This document shows positions 1 through 8,347 of a stretch of DNA of 42,102 nt, piece by piece. Position 1 is the first letter of the stretch. The number at the start of each line of letters is the position of its first letter. Made by a program: the position numbers and the translations under genes. The notes beneath the pieces are model-generated. The model worked only from the letters and a program-made list of their open reading frames with translations, was not told the origin of the DNA and did no database searches. This DNA comes from Streptomyces sp. MBT65. GTDB taxonomy: Bacteria > Actinomycetota > Actinomycetes > Streptomycetales > Streptomycetaceae. The stretch is from assembly GCF_016612545.1 (NCBI RefSeq), contig NZ_JAENRY010000037.1:1-42102 (forward strand). Reading direction: 5' to 3'.

Positions 1-1075
1 CGATGTCGAGGGCGTCCCGCGCGGTCATCGCACCCGGCCCTCCCCGATACCGCCCCAGCAACAGCGCACCCCGCGCCTCCATCCACAACGAGGCGTGATC
101 GGTCGAAGCCGAGCCGTCGCAGCCGATGCCGACAGGCAGGCCGAGTTCGCGCATCTCCTTCACCCTGGCCGTACCGCCGCCGATCAGCATGTTGGAGCTG
201 GGGCAGTGCGCCACCCCGACGCCCGCCGCCGCGAGCCGGCGCAACTCCTCGTCGTTCGGATAGATGCAGTGCGCGACCCAGGTCCGGTCGCTCATCCACC
301 CGGTGTCCTCGAAGTACTCGACGGGCCGGCAACCGTAGGTCTCCAGACAGTACGTGTCCTCGTCCCGGTCCTCGGCGAGATGCGTGTGCAGCCGTACGTC
401 GTAGCGCTCGGCGAGTTCCGCGGTCGCCGTCATCACGTCCTTGGTGACCGAGAACGGCGAGCAGGGTGCGAGCGCGACCCGGATCAGCGCGCCGGGTTCC
501 GGGTCGTGGTGGGCCTTGATCAGCCGCTCGCTGTCGGCGAGCACCTCGTCGGTGCTCTGGGTGACGCTCCTCGGCGGCAGTCCCCCGTCCTCCACGGACC
601 GGGTCATCGAACCGCGCGTCGCGTGGAAGCGGAAGCCGATGTCGCGGGCGGCGCGGATCTCGGCGTCGACCAGATAGGGGCGTGGATGCACATAGAGGTG
701 GTCGGAGGAGGTGGTGCAGCCGCCCATGAGGAGTTCCGCCATACCGACGTACGCCGACACGTACGCGGCCTCCTCGTCCAGGCGCGCCCACAGCGGGTAG
801 AGCGTGGTCAGCCAGTCGAAGAGGGTGCCGTTGACGGCGGGGGCGTAGGAGCGGGTGAGGTTCTGGTAGATGTGGTGGTGCGTGTTGATCAGGCCTGGGG
901 TGACGAGCCGCCCGGCGGCGGAGACGGTCGTGGCGGCTTCGGGCTCGGCGCCCGCCGCACCGACGGCGGTGACCCGACCACCCGTGACGGCGACCCAGCC
1001 GCCCGGGATCTCCCGCTCACCGTCCACGACGAGCAGTTCGGCGTCCTTGACCAGCAGATCCACGGCTGACGACAT
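1..1075 (-). CDS. 8-oxoguanine deaminase-type amidohydrolase (3' end cut by window edge)
   Basis: Reading the minus strand from ATG at 1075 gives 358 codons that run off the window, so the C-terminal fifth or so is missing. The product looks like a cytosolic metal-dependent deaminase of the AtzA/TrzN/8-oxoguanine deaminase group, which removes the amino group of purine- or triazine-like rings. Visible signatures are the metal-binding NTHHHIYQN early in the barrel, HTHLAED in the middle, VAHCIYPNDEE, AHCPSSNM and GIGCDGSASTDH near the cut end. The run TLFDWLTTLYPLWARLD is typical of actinobacterial 8-oxoguanine deaminases, as I recall them. It is divergent from the esterase at 1179 and shares a 103-nt promoter region containing a perfect palindrome. 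Exact substrate (8-oxoguanine, guanine, other) is inferred from family resemblance only. A long open frame on the opposite strand (95-1069) is a shadow. Confidence 0.88.
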   Translation of the reverse strand, partial: MSSAVDLLVKDAELLVVDGEREIPGGWVAVTGGRVTAVGAAGAEPEAATTVSAAGRLVTPGLINTHHHIYQNLTRSYAPAVNGTLFDWLTTLYPLWARLDEEAAYVSAYVGMAELLMGGCTTSSDHLYVHPRPYLVDAEIRAARDIGFRFHATRGSMTRSVEDGGLPPRSVTQSTDEVLADSERLIKAHHDPEPGALIRVALAPCSPFSVTKDVMTATAELAERYDVRLHTHLAEDRDEDTYCLETYGCRPVEYFEDTGWMSDRTWVAHCIYPNDEELRRLAAAGVGVAHCPSSNMLIGGGTARVKEMRELGLPVGIGCDGSASTDHASLWMEARGALLLGRYRGGPGAMTARDALDI

Positions 1076-1126
1076 GCCGACATGGTAGGCGCGGGGCGCC
1101 GCACAGGCCTGGCGAGTCCTCCGATG

Positions 1127-1143
1127 TCACACGTACGGTGTGA
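1127..1143. promoter_or_regulatory. Perfect palindrome TCACAC-N5-GTGTGA in a divergent promoter
   Basis: TCACAC (1127-1132), GTACG, GTGTGA (1138-1143) form a perfect 6+6 inverted repeat. It lies midway between the deaminase start (1075) and the esterase start (1179), which is where an operator controlling one or both genes would sit. The flanks (GATG on the left, TCATC on the right) nearly continue the symmetry. No regulator gene is adjacent, so the binding protein is unknown. Confidence 0.5.
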
Positions 1144-1178
1144 TCATCCGCACTCACTCCTCGCAAAGGCGGTCCTCG

Positions 1179-2147
1179 ATGGCCCTGTTCGACCTTCCGC
1201 TCGACGAACTCCGCGAGTACCGCAGTGATTCCGCCGAGCCGGAGGACTTCGACGCCTTCTGGTCCAGGACCCTCCAGGAGACCCGCGAGCACGATCTGGC
1301 CGCCCGCTTCGAACCGGTCGACACGGGACTGTCCACGGTGCAGGTGTACGACGTGACGTTCGCCGGGTTCGGCGGTCACCCGGTGAAGGGCTGGCTCCGG
1401 TTGCCCGCCGACGCTACCCAACCCCTGCCGCTGGTCGTGGAGTTCGTCGGTTACGGCGGCGGGCGCGGTCTCCCGCACGAGCACCTGCTGTGGGCCTCGA
1501 CGGGCCGCGCCCACTTCATCATGGACACGCGCGGGCAGGGCAGCGCGTGGGGCGGTGGCGGCGGCACCCCGGACCCGGTGGGCGGCGCGCCCGCGTACCC
1601 CGGCTTCATGACCCGGGGCATCGACGCCCCCGAGAACTACTACTACCGCCGGGTGTTCACGGACGGCGTGCGCGCCGTCGAGGCGGCCCGTTCGCACCCA
1701 CTGGTCGATCCCGCGCGCACGGTGGCGCTGGGCGCGAGCCAGGGCGGCGGCATCACCATCGCGGTGGGCGGGCTGGTCGGCGACCTGGCCGGGATCGCGC
1801 CGGACGTGCCGTTCCTGTGCGACTTCCCGCGCGCCGCGACCCTCACGGACCGCCATCCGTACCGCGAGATCGGCAGCTACCTCAAGACCCACCGCGGCCG
1901 CACCGAGGACGCCCTGCGCACTCTCTCGTACTTCGACGGCGTCCACTTCGCCTCCCGCGGCCGCGCCCCCGCCCTCTTCTCGACCGGTCTGGAGGACCAG
2001 ACCTGCCCGCCCTCCACGGTGTTCGCCGCGTTCAACGCCTGGGCTCACGAGGACAAGAAGATCGAGGTCTACGACTTCAACGACCATGAGGGCGGCGGCC
2101 CTTACCAGGAGGCGGCCAAGCTGGACTGGCTGCGGTCGTACGTCTGA
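1179..2147 (+). CDS. Acetyl xylan esterase / cephalosporin-C deacetylase family hydrolase
   Basis: This 322-aa alpha/beta hydrolase has the usual length and layout of the AXE1 (CE7) family, intracellular esterases that remove acetyl groups from xylo-oligosaccharides, cephalosporin C and related compounds. The N-terminus MALFDLPLDELREYRS is the classic family opening. DTRGQGSAWGGGG (about 116-129) forms the oxyanion region, the nucleophile is Ser187 in GASQGGG, and Asp273 and His303 (FNDHEGGG) complete the triad. There is no signal peptide. I chose ATG 1179 over an ATG/GTG 39 nt upstream because AAAGGCGG lies at 1165-1172 and the family motif starts at MALF. The NTF2-like gene at 2159 follows after 11 nt, so the two are probably cotranscribed. 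Natural substrate is not evident. Confidence 0.93.
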   Translation: MALFDLPLDELREYRSDSAEPEDFDAFWSRTLQETREHDLAARFEPVDTGLSTVQVYDVTFAGFGGHPVKGWLRLPADATQPLPLVVEFVGYGGGRGLPHEHLLWASTGRAHFIMDTRGQGSAWGGGGGTPDPVGGAPAYPGFMTRGIDAPENYYYRRVFTDGVRAVEAARSHPLVDPARTVALGASQGGGITIAVGGLVGDLAGIAPDVPFLCDFPRAATLTDRHPYREIGSYLKTHRGRTEDALRTLSYFDGVHFASRGRAPALFSTGLEDQTCPPSTVFAAFNAWAHEDKKIEVYDFNDHEGGGPYQEAAKLDWLRSYV

Positions 2148-2158
2148 GAGGCGCCCCT

Positions 2159-2569
2159 ATGGACATGGAGACCGGTGAGGCCGCCGAGCGGTTCGTGCGC
2201 GTCTGGGCCCGCGCCTGGGCGGAGCACGACGTGGACGCGCTGCTGGAGCTGTACGCCGAGGACTGCGTCCACCGCTCGATGCCGTTCCGCGAACCGCACC
2301 GCGGGCGGGCCGAGTTGGCCGCGTATCTGCGCTGGTCGTTCGCGGCGGAGCGGGTGGGCGACGTGCGGTTCTCGGCACCGGTCGTCGGCCAACACGGCGT
2401 CGCCGTGGCCGAGTTCAGGGTGCTGGCCGAGGAGGACGGTGAGCCGTCCACACTCGCCGGCTGTGTCTTCGCGCGCTTCGACGAGTCCGGACTGGCCGTG
2501 GAGACCCGCGACTACTGGCACACGGAACCGGGCCACCGGGAGCCTTCGGGCACCCTGTTCCTCAACTGA
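2159..2569 (+). CDS. NTF2/SnoaL-like small protein
   Basis: A 136-aa protein with the cone-shaped NTF2/SnoaL fold pattern: a helical start (ERFVRVWARAWAEHDVDALLELYAEDCVHRS), the glycine/arginine turn PHRGRAELAAYLRW, and C-terminal strands ending VETRDYWHTEPG. Members range from polyketide cyclases and ketosteroid isomerases to proteins with no known reaction. The HDVDALLELYAEDC segment is the family hallmark. It begins 11 nt after the esterase stop and probably belongs to the same transcript. A second in-frame ATG lies at 2165. The reaction cannot be assigned from sequence. Confidence 0.8.
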   Translation: MDMETGEAAERFVRVWARAWAEHDVDALLELYAEDCVHRSMPFREPHRGRAELAAYLRWSFAAERVGDVRFSAPVVGQHGVAVAEFRVLAEEDGEPSTLAGCVFARFDESGLAVETRDYWHTEPGHREPSGTLFLN

Positions 2570-2667
2570 ACGTACGACACCTTCCACCCAGTCCGACCAG
2601 TCGGTATGTTCAGGGTGTCCGGGTCGCAGCGTCGCGGCCCGGACCCACGGCGGACCACGGAGGCACC

Positions 2668-3834
2668 ATGTCCGAGCACCAGCCAGCCATCGACGGCCAC
2701 TGCGACCCCCGCTTCACGGCGGTGCGCACGGCGTTCGAGGAGAACTTCCGGGACCGCGACGAACTGGGCGCCGCGGTGACCGTCACCGTGGACGGCGAGA
2801 CCGTGGTCGACCTCTGGGGCGGCTGGGCCGACGCGGCGCGGACCCGCACCTGGGAGCGGGACACACTGGTCAACGTCTGGTCCACGACCAAGGGCCCGAC
2901 GGCCCTGTGCGCCCACATCCTCGCCGACCGGGGCCTGCTCGACCTCGACGCCCAAGTGGCCACGTACTGGCCGGAGTTCGCCGCCGCCGGCAAGGAGAAC
3001 GTCCTCGTACGACACCTGCTCTCCCACCGCGCCGGACTGGCCGGCCTGCGCGAGCCGCACTCCCTCGCGCAGCTCTACGACTGGGAGTTGACCACCGAGC
3101 GCCTAGCGGCCATGGAGCCCTGGTGGGAGCCGGGAACACGGTCCGGGTACCACGCCCTGACCTACGGCTTCCTCGTCGGCGAAGTCGTGCGCCGCGTCTC
3201 GGGGTTGCTCCCGAGCGCCTTCCTGGAGCGGGAGGTCACCGGCCCGCTCGGGATCGACTTCACGATCGGGTTGCCGGAGAAGGAGGCAGGCAGGGCTGCC
3301 GAGCTGGTGCACCCGCCCGCCGCGTCGAGCAGTGAACAGGCCGCGATCTTCAGCCAGTTGGCACCCGCCGCCATCGCCGCGCTGACCAACCCGATCGCGG
3401 GCGCGGCCGAGGCCAACACCCCCGAGTGGCGCGCGGCGGAGATTCCCGCCGCGAACGGCCACGGCACGGCACGGGCGATCGCCGCGCTCTACGGCGTGTT
3501 CGCCGGCCGCGGCACCTACGACGGCCACCGTGTCCTCTCCCCCGAGGCGGCCGAACGGGTGCGCGAGGGGCAGGGCAGTTGCCGTGACCTGGTGCTGGGC
3601 GCGGGCTTCGCGCACGAGACGGAGGTCGCGCTCGGCCTGTGGCTCAGCGGCCCGAACGGATCGTACGGTCCCGACCCTAGGGCTTTCGGACACGACGGCT
3701 TCGGCGGCTCCTGCGGCCTGGCCGACCCGGACCGGGGGGTGTCGCTCGGCTATGTGATGAACCGGATGGGGCCTCATATCGCCGACGACCCGCGGAAGAT
3801 GGCGCTGATCGACGCCCTGTACAGCGCCCTGTGA
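2668..3834 (+). CDS. Serine hydrolase of the class C beta-lactamase/EstB family
   Basis: A 388-aa cytosolic protein (no signal peptide) of the class C beta-lactamase-like superfamily, which includes EstB-type esterases, D-aminopeptidases and DD-peptidases. The nucleophile motif SxxK is Ser72-Thr-Thr-Lys75 in NVWSTTKGP. The Tyr motif is around GYHALTYG (160-167), and the third motif is a degenerate HDG in FGHDGFGGSCGLADP near the C-terminus. LLSHRAGLAGL (117-127) is also a family marker. EstB-like esterases usually hydrolyse short acyl esters rather than beta-lactams, and the lack of an export signal fits an esterase. The start at 2668 follows CGGAGG. It stands alone, with about 100 nt on its left and the GntR operator on its right. 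Confidence 0.87.
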   Translation: MSEHQPAIDGHCDPRFTAVRTAFEENFRDRDELGAAVTVTVDGETVVDLWGGWADAARTRTWERDTLVNVWSTTKGPTALCAHILADRGLLDLDAQVATYWPEFAAAGKENVLVRHLLSHRAGLAGLREPHSLAQLYDWELTTERLAAMEPWWEPGTRSGYHALTYGFLVGEVVRRVSGLLPSAFLEREVTGPLGIDFTIGLPEKEAGRAAELVHPPAASSSEQAAIFSQLAPAAIAALTNPIAGAAEANTPEWRAAEIPAANGHGTARAIAALYGVFAGRGTYDGHRVLSPEAAERVREGQGSCRDLVLGAGFAHETEVALGLWLSGPNGSYGPDPRAFGHDGFGGSCGLADPDRGVSLGYVMNRMGPHIADDPRKMALIDALYSAL

Positions 3835-3886
3835 GGGGTGATCGGCGCGGGTCGGTTTCGGCCTAACTGCCCTGCCGCTCTTCCCT

Positions 3887-3902
3887 AGTGGTTTAGACCA
3901 AT
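3887..3902. promoter_or_regulatory. HutC/DasR-type GntR operator
   Basis: AGTGGTTTAGACCAAT matches 14 of 16 positions of the DasR responsive element as I remember it (A-S-TGGTCTAGACCA-S-T). Its core also fits the general HutC-subfamily pattern GT-N-TA-N-AC. It lies 87 nt upstream of the UTRA-type GntR gene at 3989. A second overlapping dyad, GACCA (3896-3900) with TGGTC (3911-3915), extends the region. Either the downstream regulator binds its own promoter here, or the global regulator DasR does. Confidence 0.6.
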
Positions 3903-3988
3903 GCTAGATCTGGTCGCGCAACGAGCCCGCACGACTACGTTTCGTCACCAGTTCTGCCCTCAGTCTTGTCACCAACAGGAGGCGCGGC

Positions 3989-4729
3989 ATGGCCCGCACC
4001 ACCCCCCACCACCCGACCGCCGACGACCAGCCCCTCTACGGCAAGGTCGCCACCCAACTGCTCGGCGAACTCCACGACGGCACCATCCCGCCGGGTGAAC
4101 GCCTGCCCGGCGAGCGGCAGTTGGCCGAACACTTCCAGGTCAGCCGGGAGACCGTACGACAGGCGCTGGAGGTGCTGCGCAGGGACGGCCTGGTCGCCAC
4201 CGACCGGCGCGGCAGCCACGCCACCCTGTCCGGTCTGCCGGTCGAGACCCCGTCCTCCCTCACCTTCCCGGTCGGCGCCCGGAGCACCGACCCGACCGGC
4301 TTCGACCGGACCTCGGTGGCCTGGGAGACGCCCCCGCCCGAGCACGCCGAGGCACTGCGGATTGCCCCGAACCGCCCGACCCTGGTGCACCGCTACGCGT
4401 CCGCGGCGGCCGACGGCAGCGGACTCCGTACGGCCCTCACGTCCTTCTCGGCGGTGGCGCTGGCCGAGGTGGAGGAGTTGGCCCGCTACCGCGACCGCGC
4501 CGACGGCTCCGCCTCGGCCCAACTCCGGCGCGCCTACGACTGGATGCGCCGGGCCGGTCTGACCCTGCACCACCGGGACGCCATCACCCAGGTCGCGAAC
4601 GTGCCCTCGGTGCGGGTGACCCGCCGCGTGCACGACCAGTACGCGCGCCCGCTGGAGATCACCGATCTGGTGGTGGAGGCCCAACAGGACGCCCTGATCT
4701 ACGAGTTCACGGTTCCTTCGGCAGGCTGA
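3989..4729 (+). CDS. GntR-family transcriptional regulator with UTRA domain (HutC subfamily)
   Basis: A 246-aa regulator with an N-terminal winged helix (about residues 15-80; GTIPPGERLPGERQLAEHFQVSRETVRQALEVLRRDGLV) followed by a C-terminal UTRA ligand-binding domain (about 90-245). The ending PLEITDLVVEAQQDALIYEF is characteristic. Proteins of this group usually sense sugars, amino sugars, urocanate or antibiotics. The start at 3989 has an excellent AGGAGG eleven bases upstream. The operator-like palindrome at 3887-3902 suggests autoregulation. It is convergent with helR and separated from it by a bidirectional hairpin, so it is unlikely to be part of the rifamycin locus. The ligand is unknown. 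Confidence 0.92.
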   Translation: MARTTPHHPTADDQPLYGKVATQLLGELHDGTIPPGERLPGERQLAEHFQVSRETVRQALEVLRRDGLVATDRRGSHATLSGLPVETPSSLTFPVGARSTDPTGFDRTSVAWETPPPEHAEALRIAPNRPTLVHRYASAAADGSGLRTALTSFSAVALAEVEELARYRDRADGSASAQLRRAYDWMRRAGLTLHHRDAITQVANVPSVRVTRRVHDQYARPLEITDLVVEAQQDALIYEFTVPSAG

Positions 4730-4736
4730 ACCGGGT

Positions 4737-4774
4737 GGCGCGCGGCGGGCCCGATGCCGAGCTCGCCGCGCGCC
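4737..4774. terminator. Bidirectional hairpin between gntR and helR
   Basis: GGCGCGCGGCG (4737-4747) and CGCCGCGCGCC (4764-4774) form a perfect 11-bp stem with a 16-nt loop, between the stop of the GntR gene (4729) and the stop of helR (4783). There is no U-tract, as is common in actinobacteria. Its position between convergent genes supports a terminator for both. Confidence 0.7.
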
Positions 4775-4782
4775 GTACGGTG

Positions 4783-6957
4783 TTACGCGCTCGTCAGCAC
4801 GACGAGCCGCTGAGTCGCCCGGGTCATCGCCACATAGTGGTCGACGGCTCCTTCGATGCCCTCGCCGAACCTCTCCGGGTCGAGGAGGACGACCAGGTCG
4901 AACTCGAGTCCCTTGGACAGCTCGGGAGTCAGCGACCGGACCCGGGGCGTGGCCCGGAAGTCCGGGGCACCGATGACGCAGGCGATCCCCTCGGTGTGCG
5001 CGGCGAGCCAGGTGTCGAGGACCGACTCCAGGTCGGAGGCGGGTCCGTGGACGACGGGAACGCCACTGCTGCGGATCGAGGTCGGCACGTTGGCGTCCGG
5101 GAGCACGGCACGGATGACCGGCTCGGCCTCCGTCATGATCTCCTCCGGGGTGCGGTAATTGACCGTCAGGGACGCCAGGTTGATCCGGTCCAGCCCGATC
5201 CGCTTCAGCCGCTCCTGCCAGGACTCCGTGAACCCGTGCCGGGCCTGGGCGCGGTCACCGACGATGGTGAAGCTGCGGGACGGGCAGCGCAGGAGCAGCA
5301 TCTGCCATTCCGCGTCGGTGAGTTCCTGGGCCTCGTCCACGACGATGTGCGCGAACGGCCCGGCGAGCTGGTCGGGTTCGACGCCGGGCTGGGCGGCCTC
5401 GTCGATGAGGGCGTCACGCAGGTCCTGTCCGTACAGCATGCCCATCGCGCCTTCGCTCTCGTCGATCTCGACGTTCTGCAACAGGCTGTCGATGACGTCG
5501 GTCCTGCGCGCGTGTTCCGCGGCCACGGCGGCTTCCTGCCGGCGTTTGCGGCGCGCCGACTCCGGGTCGCCGAGGCGTTGCCGTGCCGCGTCCAGCAGCG
5601 GGAGGTCGGACACCGTCCAGGCCTGGGCGTCCGCGCGCTGCAGGCGCTGGACGTCCTCACGGCTGAGCGAGGGGGCGCACTTGCGCAGATAGGCCGGTAC
5701 CGTCCACAGGTCCCCGACGAGGTCGGCCGCTTCGAGCAGCGGCCACGCGCGGTTGAAGGCGGTGAGCAGGTCGCGGTTCTGCCGCAGCGACTTGCGGAGC
5801 AGGGCCGGGGTGACGGCGCCGTCCTGGGTGGGGGTGGTGTCCTCGTGCTTCTCGACCAGGATCATGAGCAGTTCCTGCCAGACCTGCTCGCGTCCCTCGT
5901 TGTGCGGGGTGCCGGGTTCGGCCGCCTCGAAGGCGACGGCCCAGTCCTCGGCGCTCAGCCGGATGTCGGACCAGTGCGTGGTGACGTTCATGCCCTGGGT
6001 GGGCGGCTCCTCGTAGAAGCGGACGGCGGGCTCGATCGCCCGCACCAGCTCCACGGACGATTTCAGGCGGGCCACCTCCGGGTCGGCCTCGACGCTCGCC
6101 GCGGCGCCCTCGGTGACGAGGTCCCGCAGGATGCAGGTCTGTACGCCCTCCTCGCCGAGGCTGGGGAGGACGTCGGCGACGTAGTCCAGATAGGGCCGGT
6201 GCGGACCGACGAACAGGACACCGCCCCTGCGGTGGCCGAGGCGCGGGTCGGAGTAGAGGAGGTAGGCGGAGCGGTGCAGGGCGACGACGGTCTTGCCGGT
6301 GCCGGGGCCGCCGTCGACGACGAGCGCGCCGCGTGATCCCGCGCGGATGATGGCGTCCTGGTCGGACTGGATGGTGCCGAGCACATCGCGCATCCGGCCG
6401 GACCGGTTGCCGCCGAGGCTGGCGATGAACGCGGACTGGTCGTCGAGCGCGGCGTGCCCGACGAAGCCGTCCGCCGTGAACACCTCGTCCCAGTAGTCGC
6501 TGATCCGACCGCGCGTCCAGCGGTACCTGCGGCGGCTCGCCAGACCCATCGGGTTGGCGTGGGTCGCGCCGAAGAACGGCTCGGCGGCGGGCGAGCGCCA
6601 GTCGAGCAGCAGGCGTCGGCCCGTGCTGTCGGTGAGGCCGAGCCGCCCGATGTAGACGGGCTCGGAGGTGTCGGCGTCGACCATGTGGCCCAGACACAGG
6701 TCCAGGCCGAAGCGGCGCAGGGTGCGCAGCCGTGTGGTGAGCCGGTGGATCTCCGTGTCCCGGTCCATCGCCGCCCGGCCGATGCCGCCGGGCGCCCTGC
6801 GTTCGGCGTCGAGCTGCTCGGTCAGTTCCGCGATCGACTGGTCGAGGCACTCCGCGATCGCCACGAAGTGCCGCTCGTCACCGGCGATCAGCGCCGGGTC
6901 GGCCTTGGCGGAGAGCCGGTCGGGAAGGTCGAAGGCGCTGGTGGTCAGGGGGTTCAC
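4783..6957 (-). CDS. helR: RNA polymerase recycling motor ATPase HelR (rifamycin resistance)
   Basis: A 724-aa UvrD/Rep-like superfamily 1 ATPase of the HelD class. HelR proteins bind RNA polymerase, push rifamycin out of its pocket and release stalled enzyme. An N-terminal helical hairpin (about 20-90), which would enter the secondary channel, is followed by the family segment DLCLGHMVDADTSEPVYIGRLG. Walker A is GGPGTGKT (216-223) and Walker B is HIVVDEAQ. A late motif VNYRTPEEI and the closing AMTRATQRLVVLTSA mark the second RecA lobe. I start at GTG 6957 because NPLTTSAFDLPDRLSAKADPALI is the usual N-terminus. The frame stays open upstream to 7920 only because of high GC, and that extension overlaps rgt. 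The gene lies 95 nt behind rgt and probably shares its RAE promoter. The HelR identification rests on sequence I recognise, not on a search. Confidence 0.9.
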   Translation of the reverse strand: MNPLTTSAFDLPDRLSAKADPALIAGDERHFVAIAECLDQSIAELTEQLDAERRAPGGIGRAAMDRDTEIHRLTTRLRTLRRFGLDLCLGHMVDADTSEPVYIGRLGLTDSTGRRLLLDWRSPAAEPFFGATHANPMGLASRRRYRWTRGRISDYWDEVFTADGFVGHAALDDQSAFIASLGGNRSGRMRDVLGTIQSDQDAIIRAGSRGALVVDGGPGTGKTVVALHRSAYLLYSDPRLGHRRGGVLFVGPHRPYLDYVADVLPSLGEEGVQTCILRDLVTEGAAASVEADPEVARLKSSVELVRAIEPAVRFYEEPPTQGMNVTTHWSDIRLSAEDWAVAFEAAEPGTPHNEGREQVWQELLMILVEKHEDTTPTQDGAVTPALLRKSLRQNRDLLTAFNRAWPLLEAADLVGDLWTVPAYLRKCAPSLSREDVQRLQRADAQAWTVSDLPLLDAARQRLGDPESARRKRRQEAAVAAEHARRTDVIDSLLQNVEIDESEGAMGMLYGQDLRDALIDEAAQPGVEPDQLAGPFAHIVVDEAQELTDAEWQMLLLRCPSRSFTIVGDRAQARHGFTESWQERLKRIGLDRINLASLTVNYRTPEEIMTEAEPVIRAVLPDANVPTSIRSSGVPVVHGPASDLESVLDTWLAAHTEGIACVIGAPDFRATPRVRSLTPELSKGLEFDLVVLLDPERFGEGIEGAVDHYVAMTRATQRLVVLTSA

Positions 6958-7052
6958 GGCATCAATTCCGATCTGCGGTCGCTCACGGCCGTGCGGGCGG
7001 CAGGCCGTGTGGACCGGTGCGTACGGGTTCTCGATTGCGGGGGCGGGCCGGT

Positions 7053-8288
7053 TCACGCGCGCGTGGGCGGCCTTTCCCCGCCGGCCGGGTCGAGGAGCAT
7101 CTTCGCGGCCACTGTCGTCCCGTCGGTGCGGATCGTGCCGGCCACGGCCCGCGCCCGTGCCCGGGTCTCCGGAGCCAGGACGATGGTGAGCGCGGCCGAC
7201 AGGGAGTCGTAGGTCGGCGTCGGACCGTCGTGTGCCGCGCCGATGCCCAGCTCGGCCACCCCTGCGGCCCAGTATGGCTGGTCCACGATCTGCGGCACCA
7301 CCAGCTGAGGCACGCCGGCCAGTGCGGCGGTCGTCGTGGTGCCCGCGCCGCCGTGGTGCACGACGGCGGCCACCCGACCGAAGAGTGCCTGGTGGTTGAC
7401 CTCTCCTACGACGAAGCAGTCGTCCCGGTCGTCGACCGGAGCCAGCTCCGCCCAGCCCCGGGCGAGAACGACACGGCGACCTCGCGCGCGGATGGCGTCG
7501 ATGGCGATCCGGGCCAGGTCCGGTATGGCGGGCAGGGCGATGCTGCCGAAGCCGACATACACCGGCGGTTCTCCGGCCTTCAGGAACGTCTCCAGCTCGT
7601 CCGGGAGCGGGCGTTCGTCCGGCAGGATCCACGGTCCGGTGGTGACGACGTCGAGATCCGTAAGGTTCTGCCACGGGACGAGGGCCGGGTCCGCCGCCAG
7701 CCACGGCCGCTCGGTGAAGACGTAGTCGCGGACGTTCTCCACCGGTGGCAGCCCGATCTCCGCCCGGTGCCTGTTCTCGGCCTCGCCGTACAGGGCGTTC
7801 ACGCGCTGGGCGTCCTGCTCCCACAGCACCTTGTTGTCGGTCTCTTCCTCCGGGGACGGTGTGCCCGGCCGCGACGGCGGACGGCGGTGCCGCGACGGCA
7901 GGCCGACCGTGTGGAAGCACGCGAACACATAGCGGATGCCCAGTTTCTCAGCCACCGAGCGGGCACCCGCCGGCATCAGGCCGGTCGCCAGCAGGACGTC
8001 ACACCCCTCGGCCGCCGCCGTCAGCGTCTCGTACCGGGCGGCGACCAGCTCGGGCGCGAGCCGGAACGCGGCCCCGGGCGACGGCGGCCTCGCCCCCGTG
8101 ACCACCGAGTGCACCGTCGGCCCGAGCGGCACCAGCGGCACGCCGATCCGGGCCAGCAGCTCCACGAACTCCTCGTCCGCCGGCGCGCACACCCGGACCT
8201 CCGCGCCGAGTTCCAGCAACCGCGCCGCGAGTCCCGCCAGCGGTTCGACATCCCCGCGCGATCCCCACGTCGACAACAACACACGCAT
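7053..8288 (-). CDS. rgt: MGT-type glycosyltransferase, probable rifamycin glycosyltransferase
   Basis: A 411-aa GT-B fold (GT1) glycosyltransferase. The start MRVLLSTWGSRGDVEPLAGLA is the acceptor-domain opening. The donor-binding signature HHGGAGTTTTAALAGVPQLVVPQ with IVDQPYWAA lies in the C-terminal domain, and YVGFGSIALP marks the domain junction. Such enzymes transfer glucose from UDP-glucose. Rgt enzymes of Streptomyces glucosylate the C23 hydroxyl of rifampicin and inactivate it. Assignment to Rgt rests on family resemblance plus a perfect RAE 59 nt upstream and helR immediately downstream. A macrolide glycosyltransferase (Mgt/OleD type) is the alternative. I chose ATG 8288, which follows GGGAG at good spacing, over an upstream GTG at 8315. 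Three stacked layers (drug inactivation, target protection, drug-responsive promoter) make a compact resistance operon. Confidence 0.85.
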   Translation of the reverse strand: MRVLLSTWGSRGDVEPLAGLAARLLELGAEVRVCAPADEEFVELLARIGVPLVPLGPTVHSVVTGARPPSPGAAFRLAPELVAARYETLTAAAEGCDVLLATGLMPAGARSVAEKLGIRYVFACFHTVGLPSRHRRPPSRPGTPSPEEETDNKVLWEQDAQRVNALYGEAENRHRAEIGLPPVENVRDYVFTERPWLAADPALVPWQNLTDLDVVTTGPWILPDERPLPDELETFLKAGEPPVYVGFGSIALPAIPDLARIAIDAIRARGRRVVLARGWAELAPVDDRDDCFVVGEVNHQALFGRVAAVVHHGGAGTTTTAALAGVPQLVVPQIVDQPYWAAGVAELGIGAAHDGPTPTYDSLSAALTIVLAPETRARARAVAGTIRTDGTTVAAKMLLDPAGGERPPTRA

Positions 8289-8347
8289 TCCGCGACTCCC
8301 ATTTCCGCAGGTCATGCCCTCAGGCCGGACATTCTGCGGTACGACGG

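Noticed and set aside
95..1069. 324-codon open frame on the plus strand
   Set aside because: It is opposite the well-supported deaminase gene, and its translation is Arg/Gly/Val-rich without any family motif, as expected of antisense frames in high-GC DNA.
3989..4729. The GntR regulator as DasR itself
   Set aside because: The N-terminus and effector domain do not resemble the DasR sequence I remember; only the upstream operator is DasR-like.
6958..7920. Long N-terminal extension of helR
   Set aside because: The frame stays open, but the extension overlaps rgt and is Arg/Pro/Gly-rich noise; the HelR N-terminus begins at GTG 6957.
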